A stretch of DNA of 64,000 nt, taken from positions 2,324,001 to 2,388,000 of the forward strand of contig NC_011761.1 in NCBI RefSeq assembly GCF_000021485.1, given 5' to 3'. A program made the translations under genes and the position numbers. The DNA is from Acidithiobacillus ferrooxidans ATCC 23270 (GTDB lineage Bacteria > Pseudomonadota > Gammaproteobacteria > Acidithiobacillales > Acidithiobacillaceae). Shown here piece after piece: positions 11,422-20,407 of this stretch. Below the pieces are notes generated by a model, which saw only the letters and a list, made by a program, of their open reading frames with translations, was not told the origin of the DNA and searched no databases. Numbering within the stretch: position 1 is the first letter of the stretch; each line of letters starts with the position of its first letter.

Positions 11422-12013
11422 TGTAGCGACCCTCCCCTGCTTCACGGATGATACGTGGTACCACCACGCGCTCCTCGGTGCGCGTCGGCTCGTAAACCAC
11501 CCGGCCCTGGTCCGCGTCGTAACGCATTTCCACCGTACCGACCAGGGGAAAATCCTTACGGAAGGGATGGCCGACAAAGCCGTAGTCCGTAAGGATGCGC
11601 CGCAAATCGGGGTGGCCATCAAAAAGAATCCCGTAAAGATCAAAGGCCTCACGCTCAAACCAGTTAGCGGCAGCCCAGACCTCCACTACGGAGGGCACGA
11701 TGGGCAGATCGTCATCGGCAAAAATACGCACCCGCAGGCGCTGGCGGTGCTTCAGGGAGAGCAGATGATAGACCACGGCAAAGCGCGGCCCCTCCCAAAG
11801 CCCTTCGCCATAGGCGGAGTAGTCCACTCCGCAGACATCTACCAGCAAATCAAAGGCGCAGGCCACATCATCCCGAAGCAGGAGACATGCCGCAGGGAAG
11901 CCCTCACGGGACAATTCCACGGTCAGTTCGCCGCGATCCAGGTGCGCAGTTCGCAATGTCGCGCCCAGTTCATCACTGAGATGCTGGCGCAGATTTTCGA
12001 GTGCGTCAGTCAT
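11405..12013 (-). CDS. nuoC: NADH-quinone oxidoreductase subunit C
   Basis: 30-kDa subunit of the peripheral arm, 202 residues. The family signature [24 protein letters not shown] (residues about 115-140) and [11 protein letters not shown] are present. It has no cofactor and stabilises NuoB/NuoD. It starts three bases after nuoB and ends inside nuoD. Confidence 0.96.
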   Translation of the reverse strand: MTDALENLRQHLSDELGATLRTAHLDRGELTVELSREGFPAACLLLRDDVACAFDLLVDVCGVDYSAYGEGLWEGPRFAVVYHLLSLKHRQRLRVRIFADDDLPIVPSVVEVWAAANWFEREAFDLYGILFDGHPDLRRILTDYGFVGHPFRKDFPLVGTVEMRYDADQGRVVYEPTRTEERVVVPRIIREAGEGRYNARNQ

Positions 12014-12016
12014 GTC

Positions 12017-12493
12017 TCACCGGGCAATGGTATTGGTGCGGCGGATTTTTTTCTGCAACTGGACCAGGCCGAAAAGCAAGGCCTCAGCAGTAGGCGGACA
12101 ACCCGGTACGTAGATATCCACGGGCACGATGCGGTCACAGCCCCGCACGATGCTGTAGGAATAGTGATAATAGCCGCCGCCGTTGGCACAGGAGCCCATG
12201 GAGACCACCCAGCGCGGCTCCGGCATCTGGTCATAGACCTTGCGCAAGGCAGGGGCCATCTTGTTGACCAACGTTCCCGCCACGATCATCACGTCGGACT
12301 GGCGCGGACTGGGACGGAAGACAATACCGAAACGATCCAGGTCGTAACGCGCGGCCCCGGCGTGCATCATCTCCACTGCACAGCAGGCGAGGCCGAACGT
12401 CATGGGCCAGAGGGAACCGGTACGGCCCCAGTTGACTACCGTGTCGATGGTCGTGGTGACGAAACCCTTTTCGAGAAGGCCCTCTATTCCCAT
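12017..12493 (-). CDS. nuoB: NADH-quinone oxidoreductase subunit B (cluster N2)
   Basis: Holds the terminal 4Fe-4S cluster N2 that reduces quinone, 158 residues. The tandem cysteines are in [10 protein letters not shown], with further ligands in [12 protein letters not shown] and [11 protein letters not shown]. An upstream ATG at 12514 is in frame, but the ATG at 12493 gives the common start MGIEG, has a purine-rich GAAGAAGGGGG site in front of it and overlaps the nuoA stop, so I prefer it. Confidence 0.95.
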   Translation of the reverse strand: MGIEGLLEKGFVTTTIDTVVNWGRTGSLWPMTFGLACCAVEMMHAGAARYDLDRFGIVFRPSPRQSDVMIVAGTLVNKMAPALRKVYDQMPEPRWVVSMGSCANGGGYYHYSYSIVRGCDRIVPVDIYVPGCPPTAEALLFGLVQLQKKIRRTNTIAR

Positions 12494-12840
12494 TCCAGCG
12501 CCCCCTTCTTCCATTCATAAATGAAACCGACCACGAGAATGGCGAGGAATAGCATCATGGCCAGAAAACCTGTCATCCCGATCTGATCAAAGACCACCGC
12601 CCAAGGGAAGAGGAAGGCAATTTCCAGATCAAAGAGGATGAAAAGAATGGCAACGAGATAGTAGCGCACGTCGAATTTCATGCGCGCATCTTCAAAGGCC
12701 TCGAACCCGCATTCGTAGGGCGAGAGCTTTTCGCTGTCCGGCCTGTGTGGCCCCAGCGAAGACCCCATCAGCAGTGGGGCTACGCCAACCACCAATGCGA
12801 CGAGCAGAAATATGAGCACTGGCAAATAGTGGTTCAACAT
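12484..12840 (-). CDS. nuoA: NADH-quinone oxidoreductase subunit A
   Basis: First gene of the nuo operon; three-helix membrane subunit, 118 residues. The signature [20 protein letters not shown] (about residues 40-60) and [12 protein letters not shown] identify NuoA. The ATG at 12840 is preceded by GGAGGGG at good spacing; a GTG five codons upstream is the longest possible start but would lose that site. The leader upstream carries a perfect inverted repeat (12921-12944). Confidence 0.95.
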   Translation of the reverse strand: MLNHYLPVLIFLLVALVVGVAPLLMGSSLGPHRPDSEKLSPYECGFEAFEDARMKFDVRYYLVAILFILFDLEIAFLFPWAVVFDQIGMTGFLAMMLFLAILVVGFIYEWKKGALEWE

Positions 12841-12920
12841 CTCCAACCCCTCCACCCGATACGGGCTCCGGAAAACACATCCAAAGCCACTGATAAATTA
12901 TTTTTTTAGTATATAAATCA

Positions 12921-12944
12921 TATCTCTGGATGAGATCAGAGATA
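12921..12944. repeat. Perfect inverted repeat in the nuo leader
   Basis: TATCTCTG and CAGAGATA flank an 8-base spacer, a perfect 8-bp dyad about 80 bases upstream of nuoA. It touches the T-run of the tRNA-Leu terminator. On the nuo strand it is followed by an AT-rich stretch with -10-like hexamers (TATGAT, TATACT), but I see no good -35. It could be an operator or an RNA hairpin at the start of the nuo transcript. Confidence 0.5.
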
Positions 12945-12966
12945 AAAAAACAGCCCGTAGGGCTGC
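12944..12966 (-). terminator. Intrinsic terminator after tRNA-Leu
   Basis: On the minus strand CAGCCC-TAC-GGGCTG is followed directly by seven T residues, starting a few bases after the tRNA CCA end. This is a textbook rho-independent terminator. It separates the secG/tRNA unit from the nuo operon and implies that nuo has its own promoter between about 12850 and 12943. Confidence 0.85.
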
Positions 12967-12970
12967 AATT

Positions 12971-13055
12971 TGGTGCCGAAGACCGGACTCGAACCGGTAT
13001 AGCTTGCGCCGCCGCCCCCTCAAGACGGTGTGTCTACCAATTTCACCACTTCGGC
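12971..13055 (-). tRNA. tRNA-Leu (anticodon GAG)
   Basis: An 85-base tRNA with a 7-bp acceptor stem (GCCGAAG / CTTCGGC), encoded CCA end, T-arm ACCGG-TTCGAGT-CCGGT, an anticodon loop TTGAGGG closed by CCGTC/GGCGG (one T-G pair), and the long variable arm of a type II tRNA. The anticodon reads GAG, decoding CTC/CTT leucine codons. The tRNA lies between secG and nuoA, a common arrangement in Proteobacteria. Confidence 0.96.
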
Positions 13056-13095
13056 CTGATAACTATTAAAACTCTCTCATGATGCGCTGGCGACG

Positions 13096-13497
13096 TCAAG
13101 GCTTGACGGGGGTCTTTCCTGCGACAACAGATGAAGCCGCACTGGTCACCGGGCTCGCTGCGCTTGCTACCGACTGTGCCGGAGCAGCAACGATGGGAGC
13201 TACGGGTGCCGACGTCGTCACCGGCGCCTTGCTGGGCAGGGCGATGCCGGAAAAAACACTGCTGCTGGAGTGATCGGAAAGATAGGCCAACCCGAGGCTG
13301 TTCAAAAAAAACAGCGCGCCGATCACGGCCGTAGTATGGCTCAGAAAATTCCCCGCACCACGCGCTCCGAAAATCGTCTGCGAGCCACCGCCCCCGAAGA
13401 CGGCGCCAATATCAGCACCCTGCCCTTTCTGAATCAGGACAAGCCCCACCAGAACGATACAAATAATGATCTGGACCACCAGCAACACCGTGTACAT
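13096..13497 (-). CDS. secG: Preprotein translocase subunit SecG
   Basis: Small two-helix inner-membrane subunit of the SecYEG channel, 133 residues. Helix 1 (VLLVVQIIICIVLVGLVLIQ) is followed by the conserved QKGQGADIGAVFGGGGSQT loop and helix 2. The C-terminal 55 residues are Ala/Ser/Pro/Val-rich and of low complexity, longer than in E. coli. The open frame extends upstream into tpiA, but MYTVLL at 13497 is the family start. It is four bases downstream of the tpiA stop. Confidence 0.95.
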   Translation of the reverse strand: MYTVLLVVQIIICIVLVGLVLIQKGQGADIGAVFGGGGSQTIFGARGAGNFLSHTTAVIGALFFLNSLGLAYLSDHSSSSVFSGIALPSKAPVTTSAPVAPIVAAPAQSVASAASPVTSAASSVVAGKTPVKP

Positions 13498-13501
13498 CGA
13501 T

Positions 13502-14275
13502 TCAGCCTCCTCGTCCTGCCGACTCGGCAGCACGACAAATTTGGATAAACTCACCCGCCTGCAGGGACGCGCCACCCACCAGGGCCCCGTCAATGTCCGC
13601 CTGGTCAAAAAGCGCGGCGGCGTTGTTGCCTTTAACACTTCCGCCATAAAGCAGCAACAGACGCCTGGCAAGCTGCGCCGAATAAGCGGCTGCCAACTCG
13701 CGGATGAACACATGGACCGCCTGTGCCTGTTCAGGGCTGGCACTCAGACCTGTGCCAATGGCCCAAACAGGTTCATAGGCAATGATCAGGTTGGGTTGGC
13801 TCGCCTCGAGATTCAGCAGGGGCAGCACGGCTTCGAGCTGACGGCGTAATACCGCATCTGTGAGACCCTGCGCACGCTCCGCCTCTGTTTCACCCACGCA
13901 AACCACGGGGATGAGACCTGACAGCAATGCTGCTTTAATCTTCTGGACAATCTGCGCGTCGCTCTCCGCAAAAATCTGCCGCCGCTCGGAATGCCCGATC
14001 AGCACATAACGGCAACCCATATCACGGAGCATGGCCCCGGATATTTCTCCGGTATAGGCGCCGCTTGCTTCCCAGAAAAGGTTTTGCCCCCCCCAACGCA
14101 AGGCGCTGCTTTTGGCCTCCTGAGACACTGCGTGGAGCAGGGTAAAAGGCGGGAAGATCACCACCTCCGGGCGCATCGGCTCCAGCCCTGCGTGAAGAAT
14201 GGCCTGAGTGAGATGCACGGCATCCCCACTCAGGCCGTTCATCTTCCAATTTCCTGCTACCATAGTGGGACGCAC
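13502..14275 (-). CDS. tpiA: Triosephosphate isomerase
   Basis: Interconverts dihydroxyacetone phosphate and glyceraldehyde 3-phosphate in glycolysis, gluconeogenesis and the Calvin cycle; 257 residues. Catalytic features seen are NWKMNG near the N-terminus (Lys), IGHSERR (electrophilic His) and AYEPVWAIGTG (catalytic Glu), and GGSVKGNNAAAL near the phosphate site. The start is a GTG at 14275 with GGAAGAA seven bases upstream. It pairs with secG in the same transcript. Confidence 0.97.
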   Translation of the reverse strand: MRPTMVAGNWKMNGLSGDAVHLTQAILHAGLEPMRPEVVIFPPFTLLHAVSQEAKSSALRWGGQNLFWEASGAYTGEISGAMLRDMGCRYVLIGHSERRQIFAESDAQIVQKIKAALLSGLIPVVCVGETEAERAQGLTDAVLRRQLEAVLPLLNLEASQPNLIIAYEPVWAIGTGLSASPEQAQAVHVFIRELAAAYSAQLARRLLLLYGGSVKGNNAAALFDQADIDGALVGGASLQAGEFIQICRAAESAGRGG

Positions 14276-14381
14276 GGCGATTCTTCCTTATGCTCAGTGT
14301 CTGCGACAACCTCACCGTCCCCTGGGGGTGGCCGACAGCCCAGTAATGTAGGCGCCAGTGTAAAGATTCAGCTTCGAATGG

Positions 14382-15746
14382 TCAATTTCGTGGTCTTGGG
14401 ACAGCACCGGCAAGAGCCAGCTTGGTTAAACCACTGGTCAGCGCTGCGGCTACATCGGCCGCCATATCAGCGGATGCGGCCTCGACCATGATCCGTAATA
14501 CCGGTTCCGTACCGGATGGGCGCACCAGCAGGCGCCCGCTTCCCCCGAGACGATCCTCCGCATCAGCAATGAGCTGGTGTGCCGATGACTGGTCGAGCAG
14601 TGTTTGCGCCCCGGCCATGCGCACGCTTTTCAGCACCTGGGGGAAAGCGCTATAGCCTTCCCGCAGGGCTGCCAGCGTCACCCCGCTGCGGCGCAGAATG
14701 GCCAGTATCCGCAACGCGGCAAGGATGCCATCGCCGGTAGTGTTCGCGGGCGTGATGATGTGCCCCGACGACTCGCCGCCCAGCGGATAGCCATGGCGGC
14801 GCATGGCTTCCAGTACGTAACGGTCACCTACGGGCGTGCGCAGCATGGGCACACCACAGCCAGCCAGCGCCTGCTCCAGGGCAAGGTTGCTCATGACCGT
14901 ACCCACCACGCCGGAGAGCCCACCGTTCTGGCACATATTCCGCGCCAGCAGCCAAAGGATTTCGTCACCGTCGAGCAACTCACCCCGACCGTCCACCAGG
15001 AGCAGGCGATCACCGTCGCCATCAAACGCAATGCCCACATCGGCGCCGGTGCGTAGCACCGCGGCACGCAGCGCTTCCGGGTGAGTGGAACCCACCTGAT
15101 CATTGATGTTGACGCCGTTGGGCTCCGCTCCCAGCAATTCCAGTGTGGCTCCCAACTCCCCGAAAATCATGGGCGCCACTTTGTAGTTGGCGCCGTGCGC
15201 ACAATCCAGCACCAGATGTATTCCGCGCAGATCGAGGTCGGCGGGAAAGGTGGTTTTACAGAACTCCACATAACGGCCCGCCGCATCATCCACCCGCCGG
15301 GCCTTGCCCAGCCGCTCCGAGGCCGAGAGAGCCATCGGCCGGTCCATCCATGCTTCGATGGCCTCCTCCTGGGCATCCGGCAACTTGTAGCCGTCTCCGG
15401 AGAAGAATTTTATGCCGTTATCCTGATAAGGGTTGTGCGACGCGCTGATCACAATACCGGCATCCGCGCGCAGGGTACGGGTCAGATAGGCGATGGCCGG
15501 CGTCGGTAAGGGGCCAACCAGTAGAACATCGACGCCTGCCGCCGCCAACCCGGACTCCAAGGCAGACTCCAGCATGTATCCGGACAGACGGGTGTCCTTG
15601 CCGATAACTACCCGGGGCCGACCTGGCGCGTCGGCGGTGAGCACGTGCCCCGCAGCCCAGCCCAGGCGGAGCACCCATTCCGGGTGAATAACAGAATCAC
15701 CGACCTGACCACGCACTCCGTCGGTCCCAAACCACTTTCTGGTCAT
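14382..15746 (-). CDS. glmM: Phosphoglucosamine mutase
   Basis: Converts glucosamine-6-phosphate to glucosamine-1-phosphate for UDP-GlcNAc, peptidoglycan and LPS synthesis; 454 residues. The phosphoserine loop is ISASHNPYQDNGIKFF (about residues 98-115), the metal-binding loop DGDGDR is near 240, and the sugar-specificity loop GGESSGH near 325. RPSGTEPVLRIMVEA near the C-terminus binds phosphate. It follows folP by 38 bases as in many gamma- and beta-proteobacteria. Confidence 0.97.
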   Translation of the reverse strand: MTRKWFGTDGVRGQVGDSVIHPEWVLRLGWAAGHVLTADAPGRPRVVIGKDTRLSGYMLESALESGLAAAGVDVLLVGPLPTPAIAYLTRTLRADAGIVISASHNPYQDNGIKFFSGDGYKLPDAQEEAIEAWMDRPMALSASERLGKARRVDDAAGRYVEFCKTTFPADLDLRGIHLVLDCAHGANYKVAPMIFGELGATLELLGAEPNGVNINDQVGSTHPEALRAAVLRTGADVGIAFDGDGDRLLLVDGRGELLDGDEILWLLARNMCQNGGLSGVVGTVMSNLALEQALAGCGVPMLRTPVGDRYVLEAMRRHGYPLGGESSGHIITPANTTGDGILAALRILAILRRSGVTLAALREGYSAFPQVLKSVRMAGAQTLLDQSSAHQLIADAEDRLGGSGRLLVRPSGTEPVLRIMVEAASADMAADVAAALTSGLTKLALAGAVPRPRN

Positions 15747-15784
15747 CGTTTGCCTAACTCCACATAGGAACAGCGGTCTTCAAA

Positions 15785-16618
15785 TCAAGCCAATCCGCGC
15801 CAGACCCCCAATGCCTGCACCGTTTCTGCGACATCGTGGACACGTACGATGCTGGCGCCGCGCGACACGGCCCAAAGTGCCGCGGCAACACTGCCCGCCA
15901 CACGCTCAGAAGCCGATTCTACACCAGAGAGCTCACCGATCATGCGTTTGCGGGAAAGACCCACAAGCAGCGGCAGCTCCAGGGACGCAAGGTCATCCAG
16001 ATGGCGCAGCAAAGTACGGTTTGCTTCCAGATCCTTGGCAAAACCAAAGCCGGGATCTACCAGCAGATGGTGCCGGGGAATGCCTGCGGCGACACACTGT
16101 GCTACACGCTCGGACAGAAAATCCTTCACCTCTGCCACGACATCGCGGTAATGGGTGTTCTCCTGCATATTCTGCGGGGTACCCCGCATGTGCATCAGAC
16201 AGACGGGAACACCCAACCCTGCGATGGTCTCCAGTGACAGCGGATCAGCACGCAACGCGGTCACATCATTCATGAGCCCCGCGCCCAGAGACCAGGCTGC
16301 ACGCATAACAGCGGCTTTGCTGGTGTCAATGGAAATGGGCAGCGGCACCTCTGCCGCCACCGCCTCCAACACCGGCAGAAGTCGCCGCAACTCTTCCTCC
16401 TGCGTCACCGCCGGCGCCCCGGGGCGGGTGGATTCCGCCCCGATATCGATGATATCGGCACCCTCCTCCCACATCCGTTTGGCGCGCACGAGGGCGGCAT
16501 CCGCAGACAGATAGGTACCGCCATCCGAAAAGGAATCAGGAGTGATATTAAGCACTCCCATAACACAAGGGCGCCCGAGAACCAGGGGGCGCCCATTGCA
16601 ATCCAGCGTCAGGGTCAA
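15785..16618 (-). CDS. folP: Dihydropteroate synthase
   Basis: Condenses p-aminobenzoate with the pterin diphosphate in folate synthesis, the sulfonamide target; 277 residues. The signatures [15 protein letters not shown] (about 20-35) and [11 protein letters not shown] (about 57-68) are both present, with the pterin-site region GFSRKR-like GLSRKRMIG near 218. The best start is a TTG at 16618 that overlaps the ftsH stop as TTGA; no strong ribosome site is visible, so translation may be coupled. Confidence 0.95.
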   Translation of the reverse strand: MTLTLDCNGRPLVLGRPCVMGVLNITPDSFSDGGTYLSADAALVRAKRMWEEGADIIDIGAESTRPGAPAVTQEEELRRLLPVLEAVAAEVPLPISIDTSKAAVMRAAWSLGAGLMNDVTALRADPLSLETIAGLGVPVCLMHMRGTPQNMQENTHYRDVVAEVKDFLSERVAQCVAAGIPRHHLLVDPGFGFAKDLEANRTLLRHLDDLASLELPLLVGLSRKRMIGELSGVESASERVAGSVAAALWAVSRGASIVRVHDVAETVQALGVWRGLA

Positions 16619-18540
16619 ACCGGGTGTTCGCCGGGGTTGAGGCTGGGCAACGACTGTCCGCCGGATTTGTCGGCCGTTGTGACATTGCCGTCGGGAGTGG
16701 AAGGATAGCTTCCCGTTCCCCCTTCCACCGGCGGCTGCGGATCATGCCCCGCCATGATAGCGCTCACCTGTTTTGCGTCCAATGTCTCATACTTCAGCAG
16801 AGCCCGGGCCATGGCCTCGACCTTGTCGCGATTTTCTTCGATCAGTTTACGGGCAATACCGTAACGCTCCTGAATAATATCGCGTACCTCTCCGTCCACG
16901 GTCCTCGCCGTCTGCTCCGAGATATTGCTGTGCTTGGTCATTTCCCGGCCAATGAATACCTCTTCCTCTTTTTCACCAATGACCATCGGCCCGATGCCGG
17001 ACATGCCCCACTGGGTCACCATGCGCCGCGCCAGGTCGGTGGCACGCTCGATGTCATTACCTGCGCCGGTCGTCATCTGGTTGAGGAATACTTCTTCAGC
17101 GATGCGTCCACCCATGAGAATGGAGATATTGTTGAGAATTTCCTGACGCTCGTAGTTGAAGCGATCCTCCGTCGGCAACTGCATGGTGAGCCCCAAGGCC
17201 CGGCCACGCGGGATAATGGTGACTTTATGCACGGGGTCCGTGCCCGGAAGCAGCTTGGCCACCACGGCATGACCGGACTCGTGATAGGCCGTGGTCTCAC
17301 GCTGTTTGTCGCTCATCACCACCGACTTGCGTTCGGCGCCCATCATGACCTTGTCCTTGGCATCTTCAAAGTCAATCATGTCCACCAGACGCTTGCTTCT
17401 ACGAGCCGCCATCAGCGCCGCTTCATTGACCAGGTTGGCCAGATCGGCGCCGGAGAAGCCAGGGGTACCGCGGGCAATGACCTTGGCGTCCACGTCAGGG
17501 GCAACCGGCACCTTGCGCATGTGTACCTGCAGAATCTGCTCGCGCCCGCGAATGTCCGGCAACGGAACGGTGACCTGCCGGTCGAAGCGGCCGGGCCGCA
17601 ACAACGCCGGATCCAGCACATCCGGACGGTTGGTAGCCGCGACGACAATGATGCCCTCGGTGCCCTCGAACCCATCCATTTCCACCAGCAACTGATTCAG
17701 GGTCTGCTCGCGTTCATCATTACCGCCACCCAGGCCGGCGCCACGCTGACGACCCACTGCGTCGATTTCGTCAATGAAGATAATGCAGGGGGCATGCTTT
17801 TTGGCCTGCTCAAACATGTCGCGAACCCGCGATGCACCCACGCCAACAAACATTTCCACGAAGTCGGAGCCGGAGATGGAGAAGAATGGTACCCGCGCCT
17901 CTCCGGCGATGGCACGCGCCAGCAGGGTCTTACCGGAACCCGGCGAACCCATGAGCAGCACACCCTTGGGAATACGTCCGCCGAGGCGTTGAAATTTCTG
18001 CGGATCGCGCAGGAATTCAACAATCTCGGCCAGTTCGTCCTTGGCTTCTTCAATACCTGCCACATCGGCAAAAGTGACCTTGTTGTTTTCCTCGGTCAGC
18101 ATCCGCGCCTTGCTGCGGCCAAAGGTCATCGCGCCGCGACCACCGGCACCACCACCACCCATCTGGCGCATGAAGAATATCCACACGCCGATCAGCAGCA
18201 ACATCGGGAACCATGAGATGAGGATGGAGAGCAGCAGCGACTGCCCCTCCGGGGGCTTGACCGAGATCTTCACTCCTGCGGCCAACAGTTGGGGAACAAC
18301 CTGGGTGTCGTTCGCCGGGGTGTAGACGCTGAAATGCTGCCCCGAATTCAGGCTGCCTTCCACATGATTACCGTTGATGGTGACATCCGCGACCTGACCT
18401 TGCTTGATACTACTCACGAAGGTCGAAAAATCCATGGCCTGGGCCGGGGTAGAACTGCTCGTATTGAGGTTCTGGAACACCAGCATCAGGATAACGCCGA
18501 TCGCCACCCACAATAGTACATTTTTTAAGACATTATTCAT
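16615..18540 (-). CDS. ftsH: ATP-dependent zinc metalloprotease FtsH
   Basis: Membrane-anchored AAA+ protease for quality control and LpxC/sigma-32-type turnover; 641 residues. Two N-terminal membrane helices (about 7-22 and 100-120) flank a periplasmic domain. Walker A is GSPGSGKT near 200, Walker [16 protein letters not shown] near 255, and the zinc site HESGHA near 420. The C-terminal tail is Pro/Gly/Ser-rich. The order ftsH-folP-glmM is the common proteobacterial one. Confidence 0.98.
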   Translation of the reverse strand: MNNVLKNVLLWVAIGVILMLVFQNLNTSSSTPAQAMDFSTFVSSIKQGQVADVTINGNHVEGSLNSGQHFSVYTPANDTQVVPQLLAAGVKISVKPPEGQSLLLSILISWFPMLLLIGVWIFFMRQMGGGGAGGRGAMTFGRSKARMLTEENNKVTFADVAGIEEAKDELAEIVEFLRDPQKFQRLGGRIPKGVLLMGSPGSGKTLLARAIAGEARVPFFSISGSDFVEMFVGVGASRVRDMFEQAKKHAPCIIFIDEIDAVGRQRGAGLGGGNDEREQTLNQLLVEMDGFEGTEGIIVVAATNRPDVLDPALLRPGRFDRQVTVPLPDIRGREQILQVHMRKVPVAPDVDAKVIARGTPGFSGADLANLVNEAALMAARRSKRLVDMIDFEDAKDKVMMGAERKSVVMSDKQRETTAYHESGHAVVAKLLPGTDPVHKVTIIPRGRALGLTMQLPTEDRFNYERQEILNNISILMGGRIAEEVFLNQMTTGAGNDIERATDLARRMVTQWGMSGIGPMVIGEKEEEVFIGREMTKHSNISEQTARTVDGEVRDIIQERYGIARKLIEENRDKVEAMARALLKYETLDAKQVSAIMAGHDPQPPVEGGTGSYPSTPDGNVTTADKSGGQSLPSLNPGEHPV

Positions 18541-18584
18541 TAGCTCACCCCCCGACCGGGAGAATTTAGACTGATTATAAGACC

Positions 18585-18613
18585 AATATATCGTTCGATC
18601 TTAACCTTCTCAA
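18585..18613 (-). promoter_or_regulatory. Putative sigma-70 promoter of ftsH
   Basis: On the minus strand TTGAGA, a 17-base spacer and TATATT lie about 45 bases upstream of the ftsH ATG. A second -10-like TATAAT lies just downstream. The gap between tldD and ftsH is only 97 bases, so tldD read-through is also possible. I saw no sigma-32 CCCCAT-type -10. Confidence 0.5.
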
Positions 18614-18637
18614 GACCGCCTGACAAGAGCAGCTTCC

Positions 18638-20083
18638 TCAACCCTGCGTTCCCCCCACCGTCAGATCACGGATTTTCAGCGTCGGCTGTCCAACACCTAC
18701 GGGTACACTCTGGCCATCCTTACCACAAGTGCCCACTCCCGTATCCATCTGGAGGTCGTTGCCGATCATTTCAACCCTGGTGAGCACATCCGGGCCGTTG
18801 CCGATCAGGGTCGCGCCTTTGACAGGCCTGGTTATCTTACCGTTTTCAATCAGATATGCTTCCGATGCGGAAAAAACGAATTTGCCGTTGGTGATGTCCA
18901 CCTGACCGCCCCCAAAGTTGACGGCGTAGAGCCCGCGTTTGACGCTGGCGATGATTTCCCGGGGATCGCGGTCCCCGGCCCGCATATAGGTATTGGTCAT
19001 CCGCGGCATCGGCAAGTGCGCGTAAGACTCGCGGCGTCCATTACCGGTCGAACGCGTCCCGGTCAAACGCGCGTTCAGGGTGTCCTGCAGATAACCTTTG
19101 AGAATGCCATCCTCGATCAGTGTCGTGCACTGAGTCGGAGTCCCTTCGTCATCGACATTCAGACTCCCGCGGCGCCCATCGAGCGTGCCGTCATCCACGA
19201 CGGTGACGCCCGGCGCGGCGACCCGCTGGCCGACCCGGCCGCTGAAGGCGCTGGTGCCCTTGCGATTGAAGTCCCCCTCCAGTCCGTGGCCAATTGCCTC
19301 ATGCAGCAGCACGCCCGGCCATCCCGGCCCGAGGACCACTTCCATGGTGCCGGCAGGGGCCGCCTCCGCCTCCAGATTGACGAGCGCCTGACGCGCGGCT
19401 TCCCGGGCGAAGCCTTCGGCCATGTCGCCCTGAAGAAAGGCCTGATAATCGTAACGGCCGCCGCCGCCGGCGCTGCCTTGCTCACGCCGCCCGCCCTGCT
19501 CGGCGATGGCGGAGACGTTGAGGCGCACCAAAGGACGCACATCGGCAGCCATCGTACCGTCGAGACGCGCCACCAGCACCGCCTCGAAGCGGGCATTGAG
19601 GCTGGCCATCACCTGGACGATGCGCGGATCACAGGCCCGGGCGGCCCGTTCCACCCGTTCCAGCAGGGCGATTTTCTCGCTATTGGAAATGGAAGCCAGA
19701 GGATCGACCGGCGGATATAGTGCCAGCCCCGGACGCTGCTGCCAGACCAGTCCTTTCGTCTGACCCGGACGATGGACAATGGCGCGCGCCGCATCCGCCG
19801 CCGTCAACAAGGCATCAACCGCGATTTCGTCAGAATAGGCCAACCCCTGACGCTCACCGCTCACCGCCCGCACACCCACTCCCTGTTCAATGGAGTGACT
19901 GCCTGACTTCACGACCCCTTCTTCCAGGCTAAAGCCCTCGCTGCGGCTGTACTGAAAATACAGATCCGCATCATCCAGGGCGCGATGGGAGAGGCGACCG
20001 AACACCTTTTCCAACGCCCCTTCGCTGATTCCGCCAGGTGCAAAAAGGGTAGCGCGGGCAATTTCCAGGGCTGAGGCAGTCAT
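18638..20083 (-). CDS. tldD: Metalloprotease TldD
   Basis: Subunit of the TldD/TldE protease, which trims small peptides such as microcin precursors; 481 residues. The zinc motif [11 protein letters not shown] (HExxxH) is at about residue 255. The C-terminus ([19 protein letters not shown]) is typical of TldD. The ATG at 20083 has AAAGGAA upstream; a longer frame to 20131 lacks this. No tldE (pmbA) partner is seen in the window. Confidence 0.95.
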   Translation of the reverse strand: MTASALEIARATLFAPGGISEGALEKVFGRLSHRALDDADLYFQYSRSEGFSLEEGVVKSGSHSIEQGVGVRAVSGERQGLAYSDEIAVDALLTAADAARAIVHRPGQTKGLVWQQRPGLALYPPVDPLASISNSEKIALLERVERAARACDPRIVQVMASLNARFEAVLVARLDGTMAADVRPLVRLNVSAIAEQGGRREQGSAGGGGRYDYQAFLQGDMAEGFAREAARQALVNLEAEAAPAGTMEVVLGPGWPGVLLHEAIGHGLEGDFNRKGTSAFSGRVGQRVAAPGVTVVDDGTLDGRRGSLNVDDEGTPTQCTTLIEDGILKGYLQDTLNARLTGTRSTGNGRRESYAHLPMPRMTNTYMRAGDRDPREIIASVKRGLYAVNFGGGQVDITNGKFVFSASEAYLIENGKITRPVKGATLIGNGPDVLTRVEMIGNDLQMDTGVGTCGKDGQSVPVGVGQPTLKIRDLTVGGTQG

Positions 20084-20259
20084 GACGTTCCTTTCTGACA
20101 GATTAAGACAGTCAGTATGCGCCCAACCCATGGTTTAGAACAAGTCCAAACCGTCTGCTGCGCCTGCTACAGACCAAGGTTGTCGGCAGCCAGGCCCGAA
20201 CCGCCATCCGCCCGCCGAGCGGGATAAAATTTCGTCGTGAAATGATACCGCTGGTTCGG

Positions 20260-20268
20260 TTATCCACA
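20260..20268 (+). promoter_or_regulatory. DnaA box upstream of nrdAB
   Basis: TTATCCACA is an exact match to the strict DnaA box consensus, about 42 bases upstream of the nrdA -35. In E. coli DnaA binds boxes of this sequence upstream of nrdAB and couples dNTP supply to replication initiation. Only one perfect box is visible here, so function is an inference. Confidence 0.55.
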
Positions 20269-20297
20269 TCTTTTGCACCATTTGCGCACCATATTAT

Positions 20298-20313
20298 GCA
20301 CAAGATGTAGTTG
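20298..20313 (+). promoter_or_regulatory. NrdR-like box 1
   Basis: GCACAAGATGTAGTTG matches 11 of 16 positions of the NrdR consensus ACACWATATATWGTGT. It ends at the -35 hexamer. Box 2 begins 31 bases after the start of this box, the three-turn spacing typical of NrdR operators. Confidence 0.6.
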
Positions 20314-20338
20314 ACACCAACAGAAACAAGTCTATATT
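20311..20338 (+). promoter_or_regulatory. Sigma-70 promoter of nrdAB
   Basis: TTGACA (20311-20316), a 16-base spacer and TATATT (20333-20338) lie about 70 bases upstream of the nrdA ATG. The -35 is a perfect consensus. The -10 lies inside NrdR-like box 2, which would allow direct repression. Confidence 0.7.
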
Positions 20339-20344
20339 TAGTAT
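20329..20344 (+). promoter_or_regulatory. NrdR-like box 2
   Basis: AGTCTATATTTAGTAT matches about 12 of 16 positions of the NrdR consensus and covers the -10 element. Together with box 1 it forms a paired operator on the same helical face. NrdR itself is not encoded in the window. Confidence 0.6.
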
Positions 20345-20407
20345 TCAGCTGCCATGCTTTCCGCTGTCACTGCTTGTACTCACCACCGCCCTGATCTGGA
20401 GTCGCCC

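Larger units (their letters stand above)
20084..20407. other. Divergent tldD/nrdA control region
   Basis: A 324-base non-coding gap between divergent genes. The nrdA-proximal part holds a DnaA box, two NrdR-like boxes and a promoter, listed separately. The tldD-proximal 150 bases show no feature I can name. Confidence 0.7.

Noticed and set aside
16624-18216. 530-codon plus-strand frame opposite ftsH
   Set aside because: Shadow of ftsH; His/Gln/Arg-rich composition typical of antisense frames.
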